The notes: a model not told the origin generated them from the letters alone. A DNA stretch of 64,000 nucleotides from Afipia sp. GAS231 (GCF_900103365.1 NZ_LT629703.1:1984001-2048000), one strand, 5' to 3'; counted from the first letter of the stretch, positions 55,434 to 64,000 are shown. Numbers and translations: made by a program.

Positions 55434-56753
55434 TCAGAACCCCTCGCGAAGCCATCGTCCGACCTTTCCGAAATAGCCGTCAGTCCCTGTCCTGACCTGC
55501 CGCGTATGCCGCGGTTCGACATGTTCAAGATGAGCGTATTGCGGATAGACCAGAAGGCCCGCAGGTACCGCGAACGAGGCGCTCTTGGCCTCGCTGGGCA
55601 GCCGGCCGAAACCGAGCGGACGGCCGATCCGGACCGGCCGGTTGAGGATACGGGTGGCGAGCTCGACGGTGCCGGTGAGCTGGGACGCGCCGCCGCTCAA
55701 GACAACCCGCGCCTTCGGCTCTGCCGCAAAGGGAGAATCCGCGAGCCGGTCCCGGATCATTTCAAAAATCTCCTCGGCGCGATGCCGAACGATGTTTGCG
55801 ATCGTGGCCCGCGATACGATCTGCGGCGCGTCACGTTCGTCGCCTGACGTCGGTACGGACATCAACTCGCGCGCGTCCGACCCGCCGGTCAGCACTGTGC
55901 CGTATAACGTCTTGATTCGCTCGGCATCCGCAATGCATGCGCCGACACCACGTGCAAGATCCATCGTGATGTGCTGCCCGCCGACCGCAAAACCACTGGC
56001 ATGGACGAAGCGGCCACCGGAAAAGGTCGCGATTGTGGTCGATCCGGCGCCCATTTCGACCACGGCGGCGCCCAAATCGGCTTCGTCGTCGGTCAGGACC
56101 GAAAGAGCCGCGACATAAGGCGACGCCGCCATGGCCTCGACGTTGAGATGGCAGCGTTCGACCACCAGCATCAGGTTGCGGGCGACGGTGGCGTCCGCCG
56201 TCACCACATTCATGTCGATGCCGAACTGCCGCGCCACCATGCCCCGGGGGTCGCGGATGCCCTTGACGCCGTCGAGCGCGTAGCCGACCGGCAGCGCATG
56301 CAGCACGGTGCGGCCCTCGCCGGTGGCGTGGCGCATTCCGGTCGAGGTGACGCGGGTGACGTCGTCCGAGGTAACCGAGCCGCCCTTGATGTCGGCGGCG
56401 GCCTCGACCAGTTGGCCCTGCAGCCGGCCGCCGGAAACCGACAGCAAGACTGACTCGACCCGAACCTTGGCCATGCGTTCGGCCATCGAAACCGCCTGGC
56501 GTACCGCCTGCTCGCATTCGGCGAGATCGACCACCGAGCCCGACTTGACGCCGCGCGACTGGATCTGGCTGTAGCCGATCAGTTCGACCGCATGGCTGCG
56601 GCCGCGCAGGGCATCGTTGGGCGGGCACGGCTTCAGCCGCGCGATCATGCAGGCGATCTTGCTGGTGCCGATATCGAGGGAAGCCACCAGCGCGGTGCGC
56701 TTCTGGTCCATCGGCCGCGTCTTCGGGGTCTGGGTGCGATCGAGGCCGGTCAT
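55434..56753 (-). CDS. ftsA: cell division protein FtsA
   Basis: A 439-residue actin-like ATPase tethering FtsZ to the membrane. The phosphate 1 loop is SLDIGTSKIACMIARL (about 25). The SHS2/1C insertion follows, then ADLGAAVVEMGAGSTTIATFSGG (phosphate 2) and VVLSGGASQLTGTVELA (adenosine motif). The C-terminus ends in an amphipathic tail (YFGKVGRWLREGF) for membrane binding. Its ATG overlaps the ftsQ stop (ATGA). Confidence 0.96.
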   Translation of the reverse strand: MTGLDRTQTPKTRPMDQKRTALVASLDIGTSKIACMIARLKPCPPNDALRGRSHAVELIGYSQIQSRGVKSGSVVDLAECEQAVRQAVSMAERMAKVRVESVLLSVSGGRLQGQLVEAAADIKGGSVTSDDVTRVTSTGMRHATGEGRTVLHALPVGYALDGVKGIRDPRGMVARQFGIDMNVVTADATVARNLMLVVERCHLNVEAMAASPYVAALSVLTDDEADLGAAVVEMGAGSTTIATFSGGRFVHASGFAVGGQHITMDLARGVGACIADAERIKTLYGTVLTGGSDARELMSVPTSGDERDAPQIVSRATIANIVRHRAEEIFEMIRDRLADSPFAAEPKARVVLSGGASQLTGTVELATRILNRPVRIGRPLGFGRLPSEAKSASFAVPAGLLVYPQYAHLEHVEPRHTRQVRTGTDGYFGKVGRWLREGF

Positions 56754-57730
56754 GCGTCACCGGCCTTTTTCTTGGTCTTCTTGTCCTTGAACAGTTCGTC
56801 GCGGGCCTTGGCCGCGTCCTCGGACAGTTGCACCGTCAAGCGGTCCGGCAGCCGCATGTCGACGGCTGTGATGTCGCGCGAGAACAGTTTGTCGTCCTTG
56901 TCGAGCTTGGTCAGGACCGCCAGCGCGTTGCCGACGTCGTTCTCCGGCAGACGAATATCGAGCCCGTCCTTGAGCCGCAAATTCCAGCGCCGTTCGCCAA
57001 CGAAGACCGCGGCCTTGGTCACGGAACGGACCTGCGGGTAACGGTCCAGCAGCGCGAGGAAATCACGCGCCTTGCTGTCGGCGCCCTTGCCCACCACCAG
57101 CGGCAGCGAAACGAAGCGCCGCGCCACGAATGGTTCCAGCACCGCACCGTCCTCGGAGATCACCGACAGGCGGCCGTCCTGCTGCCACAACGCGAACGCC
57201 GAGCGCTCGACGATGTCGATCTGGAGCTGGCCGGGATAGAATTTCAGAATGGTGGCGTCTGATATCCACGGATTGGCCTTGAGCTTGTCGCGCACGGTGG
57301 CGGCGTCGAGGAACAGCAGCGAGGAACGGCCGTTGACGCCGCCGATCGCGAGCACCTCGTCCTGGCTCAGTTGCTTGCGGCCGTTGATGGCAACGGTGGT
57401 GATGCGGAACCCGGCCGAATTGGCCAGCGCATTGCGGGTATCGCTGAGCGCTGCCGTGAAATCGTCGAGATGGCCGCCCTTGACGATTCCGAGGCCGGCA
57501 CTGCCGAGCAGCATCAGCACGGTCAGAATGACGCCGGTGCGGCTCGGAAGGGTGCGCTCCAGCCACAAAATGATCCGGTTTGGCGGCGTGCGATCGATCG
57601 GAGCCTTAATGCGGGCACGAAGGCCCAGCCACTCGCGCAGCAGCACCACCGCTCCAATGGCGGCGGCTTTCAGGTCAGCTTGGGGCCTCAGCGATCTCAG
57701 TGATCGAGCGAGGCGTCCTGCACCATCCAT
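56750..57730 (-). CDS. ftsQ: cell division protein FtsQ
   Basis: A 326-residue bitopic divisome protein. A cytoplasmic N-terminal region of about 60 residues is followed by one helix (TGVILTVLMLLGSAGLGIV), the POTRA domain (FRITTVAINGRKQLSQDEVLAIGGVNGRSSLLFLDAATVRDKLKANPWISDATILKFYPGQLQIDIVE is the classic pattern) and a beta domain. The tail is Lys-rich (KDKKTKKKAGDA). ATG 57730 (MDGAGRLAR) is favoured over an upstream in-frame start at 57862. It overlaps ftsA by four bases. Confidence 0.93.
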   Translation of the reverse strand: MDGAGRLARSLRSLRPQADLKAAAIGAVVLLREWLGLRARIKAPIDRTPPNRIILWLERTLPSRTGVILTVLMLLGSAGLGIVKGGHLDDFTAALSDTRNALANSAGFRITTVAINGRKQLSQDEVLAIGGVNGRSSLLFLDAATVRDKLKANPWISDATILKFYPGQLQIDIVERSAFALWQQDGRLSVISEDGAVLEPFVARRFVSLPLVVGKGADSKARDFLALLDRYPQVRSVTKAAVFVGERRWNLRLKDGLDIRLPENDVGNALAVLTKLDKDDKLFSRDITAVDMRLPDRLTVQLSEDAAKARDELFKDKKTKKKAGDA

Positions 57731-58052
57731 TGCACGAGCCTGTCCAAGTGTTGTTCCCGCAAGCATTTTTGCGGGTCCGACACAGATGACTCCTGGTGAT
57801 GCCGACTTGCGTGCTGACCTCAAAGTCGGAACAGCGCACGCCCCGGCAGCCAAGCGCCACATGCGCCGCCAGCGTTAACCTTCGGACTTCCTGGTAAACA
57901 AAGTGTAAATTGGGTGGGTTAGGGACGCGTTTTGGTGCGTCTTCTCTGTCGTTTGCCTGACATTGGTTAGGATTTTAGTAATAATTCTCATGGCCGGGCC
58001 GGTTCCCCGCCCAAGGTCTTGGCAAAGCCTCGTTAAGGCCTTGGCTGCGCGG
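57731..58052. other. ddl-ftsQ intergenic region, probable ftsQAZ promoter zone
   Basis: 322 bases. On the minus strand it has AT-richer DNA (57885-57985) in an otherwise GC-rich cluster, with TTTA-N7-TTTA (around 57890-57910) loosely like a CtrA site and a GACTC (GANTC) site near 57790. It is the only large gap in the division genes, so an internal promoter for ftsQAZ is likely. No gene seen. Confidence 0.5.
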
Positions 58053-59045
58053 TCAAATCCGCTCCCGGCTGAGCTTTTCGGCCAAAACGATCTGGTCGCG
58101 CAGGAAATCAGCAAATTCGATCCCCTGCGCCTTGAGCGCCTTGGGATAGAGCGAGGCCGCCGTCAGCCCCGGCAGGGTATTGGTTTCGAGATAAACCGGT
58201 CCCTTGTCCGAGACGATGAAGTCGGTGCGGGAATAGCCGCTGCAAGACAGCGCCCGGTGCGCCCGCAGCGCCTGCTCCATCAGCGCTTTGGTGATCTCGG
58301 ACGAAAAGCGGCCGGGGCAGATCTCCTGAGTCGATTTCAGCAGGTATTTCGCGGTGTAGTCGAACGCGCCCTCCCCCGGAATGATCTCGACCGGCGGCAG
58401 CGAGATAATGCTGCCGTCCGAGCGCTCCAGCACGCCGCAGGTCGCCTCCACGCCGGAGACGAACGGCTCGATCAGATACTCTTCGGTTTTCGCCGCATTG
58501 CGGACGGCGACAAGGTCCTGCTTCGCATTGACGAAAATCAGGCCATAGCTCGATCCGTCCCGCGCCGGTTTCGCAATCAGCCTGCCGTATTCGGCGAAAG
58601 CGTCATCGATATCTTCCAGCGCGATGCCCTCCGGCGCCTTGACGCCGGCAATCGCGGCAAAGCGCTTGGCTGCGGTCTTGTCGAAAGCGAGATTCGAGGA
58701 CGCTGAGCCGGACCCCGTAAAGGGAATGCCGCGCATTTCGCAGGCGGCCTGCAGTTCGCCATTCTCTGCCCTGCCGCCGTGCAGCCCGAGCACCAGCACG
58801 CGATCGTCGGCTTTGGCCTTGTCGAGCGCCGCCTCGAATCCGACGCCGCGACTGCCGGGTTCGAACGCGTCCTCGAACGGCCGCTTGTGATTGAGCAGGG
58901 TCTCGGATTTCACCTCATGCACGGTGTCGGCCGCATGCCAGAACCAGAGGTCCGCCTCCGGCAACGCCCGATGCAGCGCCTGCGCGCTCGCCACCGAGAC
59001 CAGACGCTCCTTGTTGGTGCCGCCGAAGAGAATGGTCGTCCGCAT
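58053..59045 (-). CDS. ddl: D-alanine--D-alanine ligase
   Basis: A 330-residue ATP-grasp ligase making D-Ala-D-Ala for peptidoglycan. N-terminal LFGGTNKERLVSVASA replaces the usual GGxSxEREVSL. HGGRAENGELQ stands where HGxxGEDG is usual, FTGSGSASSNLAFDKTAAK is the family loop, and the C-terminal YSRTDFIVSDKGPVYLETNTLPGLT holds the metal-binding Glu/Asn. It is more divergent than typical Ddl yet sits at the ddl position between murB and ftsQ. Active-site residues appear mostly kept. Confidence 0.88.
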   Translation of the reverse strand: MRTTILFGGTNKERLVSVASAQALHRALPEADLWFWHAADTVHEVKSETLLNHKRPFEDAFEPGSRGVGFEAALDKAKADDRVLVLGLHGGRAENGELQAACEMRGIPFTGSGSASSNLAFDKTAAKRFAAIAGVKAPEGIALEDIDDAFAEYGRLIAKPARDGSSYGLIFVNAKQDLVAVRNAAKTEEYLIEPFVSGVEATCGVLERSDGSIISLPPVEIIPGEGAFDYTAKYLLKSTQEICPGRFSSEITKALMEQALRAHRALSCSGYSRTDFIVSDKGPVYLETNTLPGLTAASLYPKALKAQGIEFADFLRDQIVLAEKLSRERI

Positions 59046-59065
59046 CAGCCCTGCCCTACTGCTTC

Positions 59066-59163
59066 GTCATTCCGGGATGCTCCGAAGGCGCAGACCCGGA
59101 ATCTCCTTCTCGCACATCATCTCGAGATTCCGGATTCGATGCTTCGCATCGCTCCGGAATGAC
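59066..59163. repeat. GTCATTCCGGG palindromic repeat in murB-ddl gap
   Basis: 98 bases from GTCATTCCGGGATGC to CTCCGGAATGAC, with CATCTCGAGATTCC inside. It fills nearly all of the 120-base gap between murB and ddl. Same family as 27145-27244, 32090-32183 and the uvrD insert. Confidence 0.87.
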
Positions 59164-59165
59164 AA

Positions 59166-60086
59166 TTACTTTGAAATCCCGATCCGCTTGATTTCCCAAT
59201 GTAGCTCGATTCCCGAATTCGCTTTAACCCGTTCACGTACGGTTTCGCCCAGTGTTTCAATATCATGCCCGGTGGCGTTGCCAGTGTTGATGAGAAAGTT
59301 ACAGTGCATTTCCGAAACCTGCGCGCCGCCGACACGCAGACCACGGCAGCCGGCTGCGTCGACCAGTTTCCACGCGCTGTGGCCGGGCGGGTTCTTGAAG
59401 GTCGAACCGCCGGTCTTTTCGCGGATCGGTTGCGCGGTCTCGCGATGGGTCTGCACCTCATTCATCCGCGCGCGAATGATCTCGGGATCAGTGATGGCGC
59501 CGCGAAAACGCGCCGACGTAAAGATGATCGAGGGATCGACGCCGCTGCTGCGGTAGACGAATTTCATCTCGGCATTGCTGAACACTTGCCGGGTGCCGTC
59601 GCGGCCGATGCCGACCGCCTCGATCAGGACGTCCTTGGTCTCGCTGCCGTTGGCCCCGGCGTTCATGCGCAGCGCGCCGCCGATGGTGCCGGGAATGCCG
59701 AAGAAGAACTCCATGCCGCCGACACCGGCGGCCGCCGCGGTTTCCGCCACGCGCTTGTCGAGCGCGGCCGTTCCTGCACTGACGACGTCGCCCTCGGCGC
59801 CGGTTTCGCCGAACGCGCGCGGCGACAGCCGGATCACGACGCCTTCGATACCGCCGTCGCGCACGATCAGGTTGGAGCCGACGCCAACGACGTAGACCGG
59901 CAATTCTCTTGGTAGATGTCTCAGAAAGTAAGCGAGGTCGTCCTCATCCGCCGGCGTGAACAGCACCTGCGCCGGACCGCCGACGCGAAACCACGTCAAC
60001 TCCGAAAGCGACTGGTTCGCCAGCAGCCGCCCGCGCAGTTGCGGCATCGCGGCTTTGAGATCGGGCGTGATGTCGGGGAAGGTCAT
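59166..60086 (-). CDS. murB: UDP-N-acetylenolpyruvoylglucosamine reductase MurB
   Basis: A 306-residue FAD-dependent reductase completing UDP-MurNAc. The FAD-binding part has [13 protein letters not shown] and [15 protein letters not shown]. The catalytic Arg is in FVYRSSG (about 182), Ser in [20 protein letters not shown] (about 230) and Glu near [13 protein letters not shown]...VRERV. This is the short, type II-like MurB usual in this group. It ends the downstream side of the GIY-YIG cassette that splits murB from murC. Confidence 0.95.
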   Translation of the reverse strand: MTFPDITPDLKAAMPQLRGRLLANQSLSELTWFRVGGPAQVLFTPADEDDLAYFLRHLPRELPVYVVGVGSNLIVRDGGIEGVVIRLSPRAFGETGAEGDVVSAGTAALDKRVAETAAAAGVGGMEFFFGIPGTIGGALRMNAGANGSETKDVLIEAVGIGRDGTRQVFSNAEMKFVYRSSGVDPSIIFTSARFRGAITDPEIIRARMNEVQTHRETAQPIREKTGGSTFKNPPGHSAWKLVDAAGCRGLRVGGAQVSEMHCNFLINTGNATGHDIETLGETVRERVKANSGIELHWEIKRIGISK

Positions 60087-60118
60087 CGGTTACGCAGCCC
60101 CGTCGATAGCTGGCTACC

Positions 60119-60515
60119 CTCTCTCAACTCGTCATGGCCGGGCTTGTCCCGGCCATCCACGTCTTGCAGACTAACCGCATGAAAGGCGGCTACGTATATA
60201 TTCTGACCAACGCGCCGGACGGCATCCTTTACGTCGGCGTAACGAGCGACCTTTTCCGTCGAATATTCGAACATCGTTCCGGCTTCGTTGCCGGGTTCAC
60301 CAAGCGCTACGGATTGAAGCGATTGGTCTACTTCGAGCAGTTCGACGATATCCGGGACGCCATTCAACGCGAGCACAACATCAAACATTGGCCGCGCGCG
60401 TGGAAGATTCGGAAGATTGTCGCGATGAATCCGGATTGGGACGACCTCTACGATACCATCACGAAGTAAAGACGTGGATGGCCGGGACAAGCCCGGCCAT
60501 GACGGCGTTGAGAGA
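60119..60515 (+). mobile_element. GIY-YIG cassette flanked by inverted repeats
   Basis: A perfect 35-base inverted repeat (60131-60165 and 60469-60503, starting GTCATGGCCGGGCTTGTCCC) flanks a single GIY-YIG gene. The match continues imperfectly outward through CTCTCTCAAC at 60119-60128 and its complement. The right arm overlaps the gene's stop codon. The cassette sits between murC and murB and points against them. Mobility is inferred. Confidence 0.6.
60179..60469 (+). CDS. GIY-YIG nuclease family protein
   Basis: A 96-residue single-domain GIY-YIG endonuclease (UPF0213/YhbQ-like). The two Tyr motifs are YVYIL (5-9) and LYVGVT (about 18-23), followed by the catalytic Arg and EH in LFRRIFEHRSG and the downstream acidic residue in AIQREHNIK. 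Motifs intact. It is transcribed opposite to the mur genes and lies within an inverted-repeat cassette. The in vivo target is unknown; many members act on DNA ends or branched structures, homing-like activity is a hypothesis. No clear ribosome site at ATG 60179. Confidence 0.9.
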   Translation: MKGGYVYILTNAPDGILYVGVTSDLFRRIFEHRSGFVAGFTKRYGLKRLVYFEQFDDIRDAIQREHNIKHWPRAWKIRKIVAMNPDWDDLYDTITK

Positions 60516-60525
60516 GATACGCTCA

Positions 60526-61923
60526 TCACCCCAGCGCCTTCAATTCGCCGGGCAGCGCGTAGGCCCATTGCGTGATGCTGCCGGCGCCGAGGCAGACGAC
60601 CAGATCGCCGCGGCCGGCATGGCCGTGAACGATCCTGGCGAGTTCGCCGGCGCTCGGCAGCGGGATCACTTCGCGATGGCCGTGCGCGCGCAGGCCCAGC
60701 ACGAAATGGTCGCGGTCGATGCCCGGGATCGGCGCTTCGCCGGCCGGATAGACGTCGGCGACCACGACCGCGTCGGCATCGTTGAAGCAGGTGCAAAATT
60801 CCTCGAACAGCGATTGCAGGCGGGTATAGCGATGCGGCTGCACCACGGCGACGATCTTGCCATTGGTGGATTCGCGTGCCGCCTTCAGCACGGCCGCGAT
60901 CTCGACGGGGTGATGGCCGTAGTCATCAATGACGGTGACGCCGTTCCACTCGCCGGTTTTGGTGAAGCGGCGCTTGACACCGCCGAAGCCCGCAAGCGCC
61001 TTGCAGATGGCGTCGTCGGGAATGCCGAGCTCGTGGGCAACCGCGATCGCCGCGGTGGCGTTCAAGGCGTTGTGCCGTCCCGGCATCGGCAGCATGATGT
61101 CCGATATCTCGTGCGTGGCGTCGGTCTTGCGGTTGCGGAACACGACCTTGAACCTGGAGCCGCCGCCCATCGGCGTCAGATCGACCAGCCTTGCATCGGC
61201 CTGCGGGTTTTCGCCGTAGGTGATGATGCGGCGGTCTTCGATCTTGCCGACGAGAGTCTGTACCACGGGATGATCGGTGCACATCACCGCAAAGCCGTAG
61301 AACGGCACGTTCTCGACGAAATTCCGGAACGCGTCCTGGATCGCCTCAAACGTCTTGAAGTGGTCGAGATGCTCGGGGTCGATATTGGTAACGATGACGA
61401 CGTCGGACGGCAGTTTCAGGAAGGTACCGTCGCTTTCGTCGGCCTCCACCACCATCCAGTCACCGGCGCCGAGCCGCGCATTGGAGCCATAGGCATTGAT
61501 GATGCCGCCGTTGATGACGGTCGGATCGAGATCGCTGAGCAGCGTTGCCACCATCGTGGTCGTCGTGGTCTTGCCGTGGGTGCCGGCGATCGCGACGCAG
61601 CTCTTCAGCCGCATCAGTTCGGCCAGCATTTCGGCACGGCGCACCACCGGAATGCGCTGGGCGCGCGCCGCCATCAGTTCGGGATTGTCGCGCTTGATCG
61701 CGGTCGAGACCACGACGACGTCGGCGCCGTCGACATTCTCGGCCTTGTGGCCGACCGAAACCTTGACGCCCTTCTCCCGCAGCCGCGCGACGTTGCCGCT
61801 TTCGGAGGCGTCCGAGCCTTGCACCGTGTAGCCGAGATTGCACAGCACCTCGGCGATGCCGCTCATGCCGATGCCGCCGATCCCGACGAAGTGAATGGGT
61901 CCGATCTCGCGCGGCAGTCTCAT
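60526..61923 (-). CDS. murC: UDP-N-acetylmuramate--L-alanine ligase MurC
   Basis: A 465-residue Mur ligase adding L-Ala to UDP-MurNAc. N-terminal [14 protein letters not shown] (about 14-27), ATP-binding [16 protein letters not shown] (about 108), [10 protein letters not shown], and [17 protein letters not shown] with RYTRLQSLF in the C-terminal domain. All core motifs intact. It lies between murG and the GIY-YIG cassette; the normal murC-murB adjacency is broken by that cassette. Confidence 0.96.
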   Translation of the reverse strand: MRLPREIGPIHFVGIGGIGMSGIAEVLCNLGYTVQGSDASESGNVARLREKGVKVSVGHKAENVDGADVVVVSTAIKRDNPELMAARAQRIPVVRRAEMLAELMRLKSCVAIAGTHGKTTTTTMVATLLSDLDPTVINGGIINAYGSNARLGAGDWMVVEADESDGTFLKLPSDVVIVTNIDPEHLDHFKTFEAIQDAFRNFVENVPFYGFAVMCTDHPVVQTLVGKIEDRRIITYGENPQADARLVDLTPMGGGSRFKVVFRNRKTDATHEISDIMLPMPGRHNALNATAAIAVAHELGIPDDAICKALAGFGGVKRRFTKTGEWNGVTVIDDYGHHPVEIAAVLKAARESTNGKIVAVVQPHRYTRLQSLFEEFCTCFNDADAVVVADVYPAGEAPIPGIDRDHFVLGLRAHGHREVIPLPSAGELARIVHGHAGRGDLVVCLGAGSITQWAYALPGELKALG

Positions 61924-61943
61924 GAATTATCTCGCCTGTTCCC

Positions 61944-62060
61944 GTCATGCCCGGGCAAAAGCGCGAATGCGCGCCTTCCCGTGAGATGCCCCCGGGCATC
62001 CACATCTTCTTACAGCGACTTATGAAAGACGTGGATGGCCGGGACAAGCCCGGCCATGAC
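61944..62060. repeat. inverted repeat resembling an empty GIY-YIG cassette
   Basis: The left arm (61944-) reads GTCATGCCCGGGC...CCCGGGCATCCACATCTT. The right arm (62026-62060) reads AGACGTGGATGGCCGGGAC...CCATGAC and is identical over its length to the right arm of the GIY-YIG cassette. Between them are about 20 bases with no gene. Confidence 0.7.
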
Positions 62061-62090
62061 GCCAAGACATCGAAAAATCGTTGTTTTGCT

Positions 62091-63191
62091 CTAGATTCCG
62101 GCCACTTTCATCACCAGATCGGCCAGCCGCTCGGCGGCGTCGAGCCGGCCAGCCTTGCGGGCATTGGTCGCCATCGCGGCCAGCCGCGCCGGTTCGGCGG
62201 CAAGCGCTGAAATTTCCGACGCCAGCCGGTCCGGGGTGAATTCGCTCTGCGCGATCCGCAACGCCGCGTCGGCCTGCGACAACACGCCGGCATTGGCGAA
62301 CTGGTCCTGGTCGATCGCGCCGGGCAGCGGCACCAGGATCGAGGGCCGGCCGATCGCGGCGAGTTCGGCCACCGTGCCGGCGCCGGAGCGCGACACTACC
62401 AGATGGCTCGAGGCCAGCCGCGCCGGCAGATCGCCGAAGAACGGCGCCAGTTCGGCCTTGATCTTGAGCCGGTCATAGACCGCGCGCACCCGCGCCATGT
62501 CTTCGTCGCGCACCTGCTGCGTCAGAACCAGGCGGCTCCACAGCGCCGGCTCCAGCCGCTCGATCGCTGGCGGCACAATGTCGCTCATCACCCGCGCGCC
62601 CTGGCTGCCGCCGACCACCAGCAGGCGCAGTGGCCCGTTCGCCTCAGGCGATACAAACGGCACCGCCGCGGCGGCAAGGACGGCGGGGCGCATCGGCGTG
62701 CCGACGGTGGTGGTCTTGCTGGCGAGCGCCGGATCGCGATCGAGCACGCCGGGCAGCGAGGTCGCAATCGCGTTGACGCGGCCGGAGAGAAAGCGATTGG
62801 CGCGGCCGAGCACGGCGTTGGCGTCGTGAATGACGCTGGATATGCCGAGCAGTTTTGCGGCCATCAATGGCGGCACGGTCGGATAGCCGCCGAAGCCGAC
62901 CACGGCGGACGGTTTCAGCCGCCGCACCAGATTGACCGCTACCAGCGTGCCGTAGCCGAGCATGAAGGCGGTGCGCGCCAGCGACACCGGATCGCGGCCG
63001 CGCACGGTCTCGCTCGGCACCACGTCGATATTTTCAGGGGTGAACAGCCCGCTGTAGCGCAGCGCCCGCGCGTCGGTTGCGAGCCGCACGCGCAGGCCTC
63101 GTTTGATCAGTTCGACGCCGAGCGCCTCGGCCGGAAACAGATGGCCGCCGGTGCCGCCGGCAGCCAGAAGGATCAGAGGGGTGTCGATCAT
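62091..63191 (-). CDS. murG: lipid II synthase MurG (UDP-GlcNAc transferase)
   Basis: A 366-residue GT-B glycosyltransferase adding GlcNAc to lipid I at the inner membrane. N-terminal loop LLAAGGTGGHLFPAEAL, GFGGYPTVPP, HDANAVLGRANRFL, and C-terminal VVGGSQGARVMSDIVP and SRSGAGTVAELAAIGRPSILVPLPGAIDQDQ, all family signatures. Between ftsW (upstream) and murC (downstream), with repeats in both gaps. Confidence 0.96.
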   Translation of the reverse strand: MIDTPLILLAAGGTGGHLFPAEALGVELIKRGLRVRLATDARALRYSGLFTPENIDVVPSETVRGRDPVSLARTAFMLGYGTLVAVNLVRRLKPSAVVGFGGYPTVPPLMAAKLLGISSVIHDANAVLGRANRFLSGRVNAIATSLPGVLDRDPALASKTTTVGTPMRPAVLAAAAVPFVSPEANGPLRLLVVGGSQGARVMSDIVPPAIERLEPALWSRLVLTQQVRDEDMARVRAVYDRLKIKAELAPFFGDLPARLASSHLVVSRSGAGTVAELAAIGRPSILVPLPGAIDQDQFANAGVLSQADAALRIAQSEFTPDRLASEISALAAEPARLAAMATNARKAGRLDAAERLADLVMKVAGI

Positions 63192-63205
63192 CGGGTCATT
63201 CTACC

Positions 63206-63286
63206 GTCATTGCGAGCGAAGCGAAGCAATCCATCTTAGCAGCAAGAAAGCTGGATTGCTTCGTCGCTATCGCTCCTCGCAATGAC
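63206..63286. repeat. GTCATTGCGAGCG palindromic repeat
   Basis: 81 bases, the second copy of the 46798-46881 element, with inverted arms around TTAGCAGCAAGAAAG. It lies in the murG-ftsW gap. Confidence 0.88.
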
Positions 63287-63298
63287 GGAGGATCCGGG

Positions 63299-64000
63299 TC
63301 ACGCGTAACCACGCGCCGCAGTGGCGTCGTTCATCGATTCCACTTCGGTGCGCGGCCGCAGCCGCGTCAGCGCCAGCATCATGCCGACGCCGTAAGCCAG
63401 CGAGACGATCGACGAGCCGCCATAGGAGATGAACGGCAAGGTCATGCCCTTGGCGGGGATCAGTTGCAGATTGACCGCCATGTTGATCGCACCCTGCACG
63501 CCGAACAGGATGGCGAGGCCGGAAGCCGCAAAACGCGAGAACATGTCCTCGCTGCGGTAGGCGCGGAGCAGCGTGCGGATCACGATGAAGGCGAACAAAG
63601 CCACCAGCGCCAGGCAGAGAATGATGCCGAATTCTTCGGCCGCCACCGCGAACACGAAGTCGGTATGGCTGTCCGGCAGGCTGCGCTTGGCGATGCCTTC
63701 GCCGGGGCCAAGGCCGAACCAGCCGCCATTCCAGAACGCTTCCATCGCGGTATCGACCTGAAAGGTGTCGCCCGAGCCCGGGTTCATGAAGCGCTTGATA
63801 CGGCCCGCGACGTGCGGGACCAAAAGATAAGCGCCGAACAATCCGGCGCTGGCGGCGCCGGCGAGGCCGACCACCCAGATCATCCGCATGCCGGCGATGA
63901 AGAACAGCGCGCCCCACACCATCAAGAGCAGCATGGTCTGGCCGAAGTCGGGCTCCATCACCAGGAGCGACACCACCATCAGCAGCAGCACGATCGCCAT
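63299..64000 (-). CDS. ftsW: peptidoglycan polymerase FtsW, C-terminal part
   Basis: The last about 233 residues of a SEDS-family glycosyltransferase that polymerises septal glycan; the N-terminal part continues beyond the right edge. Visible landmarks: EPDFGQTMLLLMVWGALFFIAGM, HVAGRIKRFMNPGSGDTFQVD, GWFGLGPGEGIAKRSLPDSHTDFVFAVAAEEFG (the SEDS core with the conserved Glu/Asp region), and GAINMAVNLQLIPAKGMTLPFISYGGSSI. The C-terminus is short and polar. An ATG happens to be at the edge; I treat the gene as truncated by the window. Confidence 0.95.
   Translation of the reverse strand: MAIVLLLMVVSLLVMEPDFGQTMLLLMVWGALFFIAGMRMIWVVGLAGAASAGLFGAYLLVPHVAGRIKRFMNPGSGDTFQVDTAMEAFWNGGWFGLGPGEGIAKRSLPDSHTDFVFAVAAEEFGIILCLALVALFAFIVIRTLLRAYRSEDMFSRFAASGLAILFGVQGAINMAVNLQLIPAKGMTLPFISYGGSSIVSLAYGVGMMLALTRLRPRTEVESMNDATAARGYA

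Noticed and set aside
59066..63286. Series of short repeats considered as a CRISPR array
   Set aside because: The repeats are different palindromes separated by whole genes, with no regular spacers or cas genes.

Overview
The window is high-GC alphaproteobacterial chromosome. Gene content and neighbourhood point to Bradyrhizobium or a close relative (Nitrobacteraceae): proteobacterial dcw cell-wall/division order, DUF2336, DUF1328, a Flp pilin, a TRAP transporter, a dCache adenylate cyclase and many short palindromic intergenic repeats. The organism call is inference from protein style, not from a database search. There are no rRNA, tRNA or CRISPR loci that I can support. Coordinates I placed by hand (short genes, repeats, promoter motifs) may be off by a base or two.

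Left part (1-6650): a minus-strand carboxylate uptake/oxidation group (TRAP solute-binding protein, fused DctQM permease, 2-hydroxyacid dehydrogenase, MFS permease cut by the window edge) and a membrane adenylate cyclase. Next (6859-14818) comes an envelope redox and metal block: CcdA, DoxX, a DUF255 thioredoxin-like protein, two tandem six-cysteine secreted peptides, a DUF692/MNIO enzyme, its DUF2063 partner, then a creatininase-like protein and an HExxH metallopeptidase-like protein in the same direction. This reads as a bufferin-type RiPP locus, probably a copper-buffering metallophore system. Three similar two-part promoter motifs (GTAAC[C/A], 15-16 bases, CG[T/A]A) lie ahead of DoxX and of each peptide gene.

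Middle (14931-39768): a SulP transporter, a His/Gly-rich LTXXQ protein, a GlcD-like FAD oxidase divergent from a thioesterase, UvrD helicase carrying an in-frame palindromic repeat, a HicAB toxin-antitoxin pair, a DUF2336 protein, an ABC-2 exporter, an L,D-transpeptidase, a YeeE/YedE pair, a fused MFS/spermidine-synthase protein, a phytoene-desaturase-like oxidoreductase, a solitary Flp pilin next to a cluster of DnaA-box-like sites, PrmA with a Cys-cluster protein, an M24 aminopeptidase and a Bcr/CflA-type MFS pump.

Mobile and accessory zone (39769-46790): two divergent IS110-family elements whose upstream non-coding parts are conserved and probably encode bridge RNAs, a histidine kinase with a Lys/Ala-rich tail, and a two-gene radical-SAM/SPASM RiPP locus whose precursor ends in five Phe-x-Arg motifs set in glycine.

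Right part (46894-64000): on the minus strand, the conserved ligA-recN-bamD and lpxC-ftsZ-ftsA-ftsQ-ddl-murB-murC-murG-ftsW cluster. Four consecutive gaps of this cluster (ddl/murB, murB/murC, murC/murG, murG/ftsW) hold palindromic repeats. The murB/murC gap holds a complete GIY-YIG nuclease gene flanked by 35-bp perfect inverted repeats, and the murC/murG gap holds what looks like an empty copy of that cassette.
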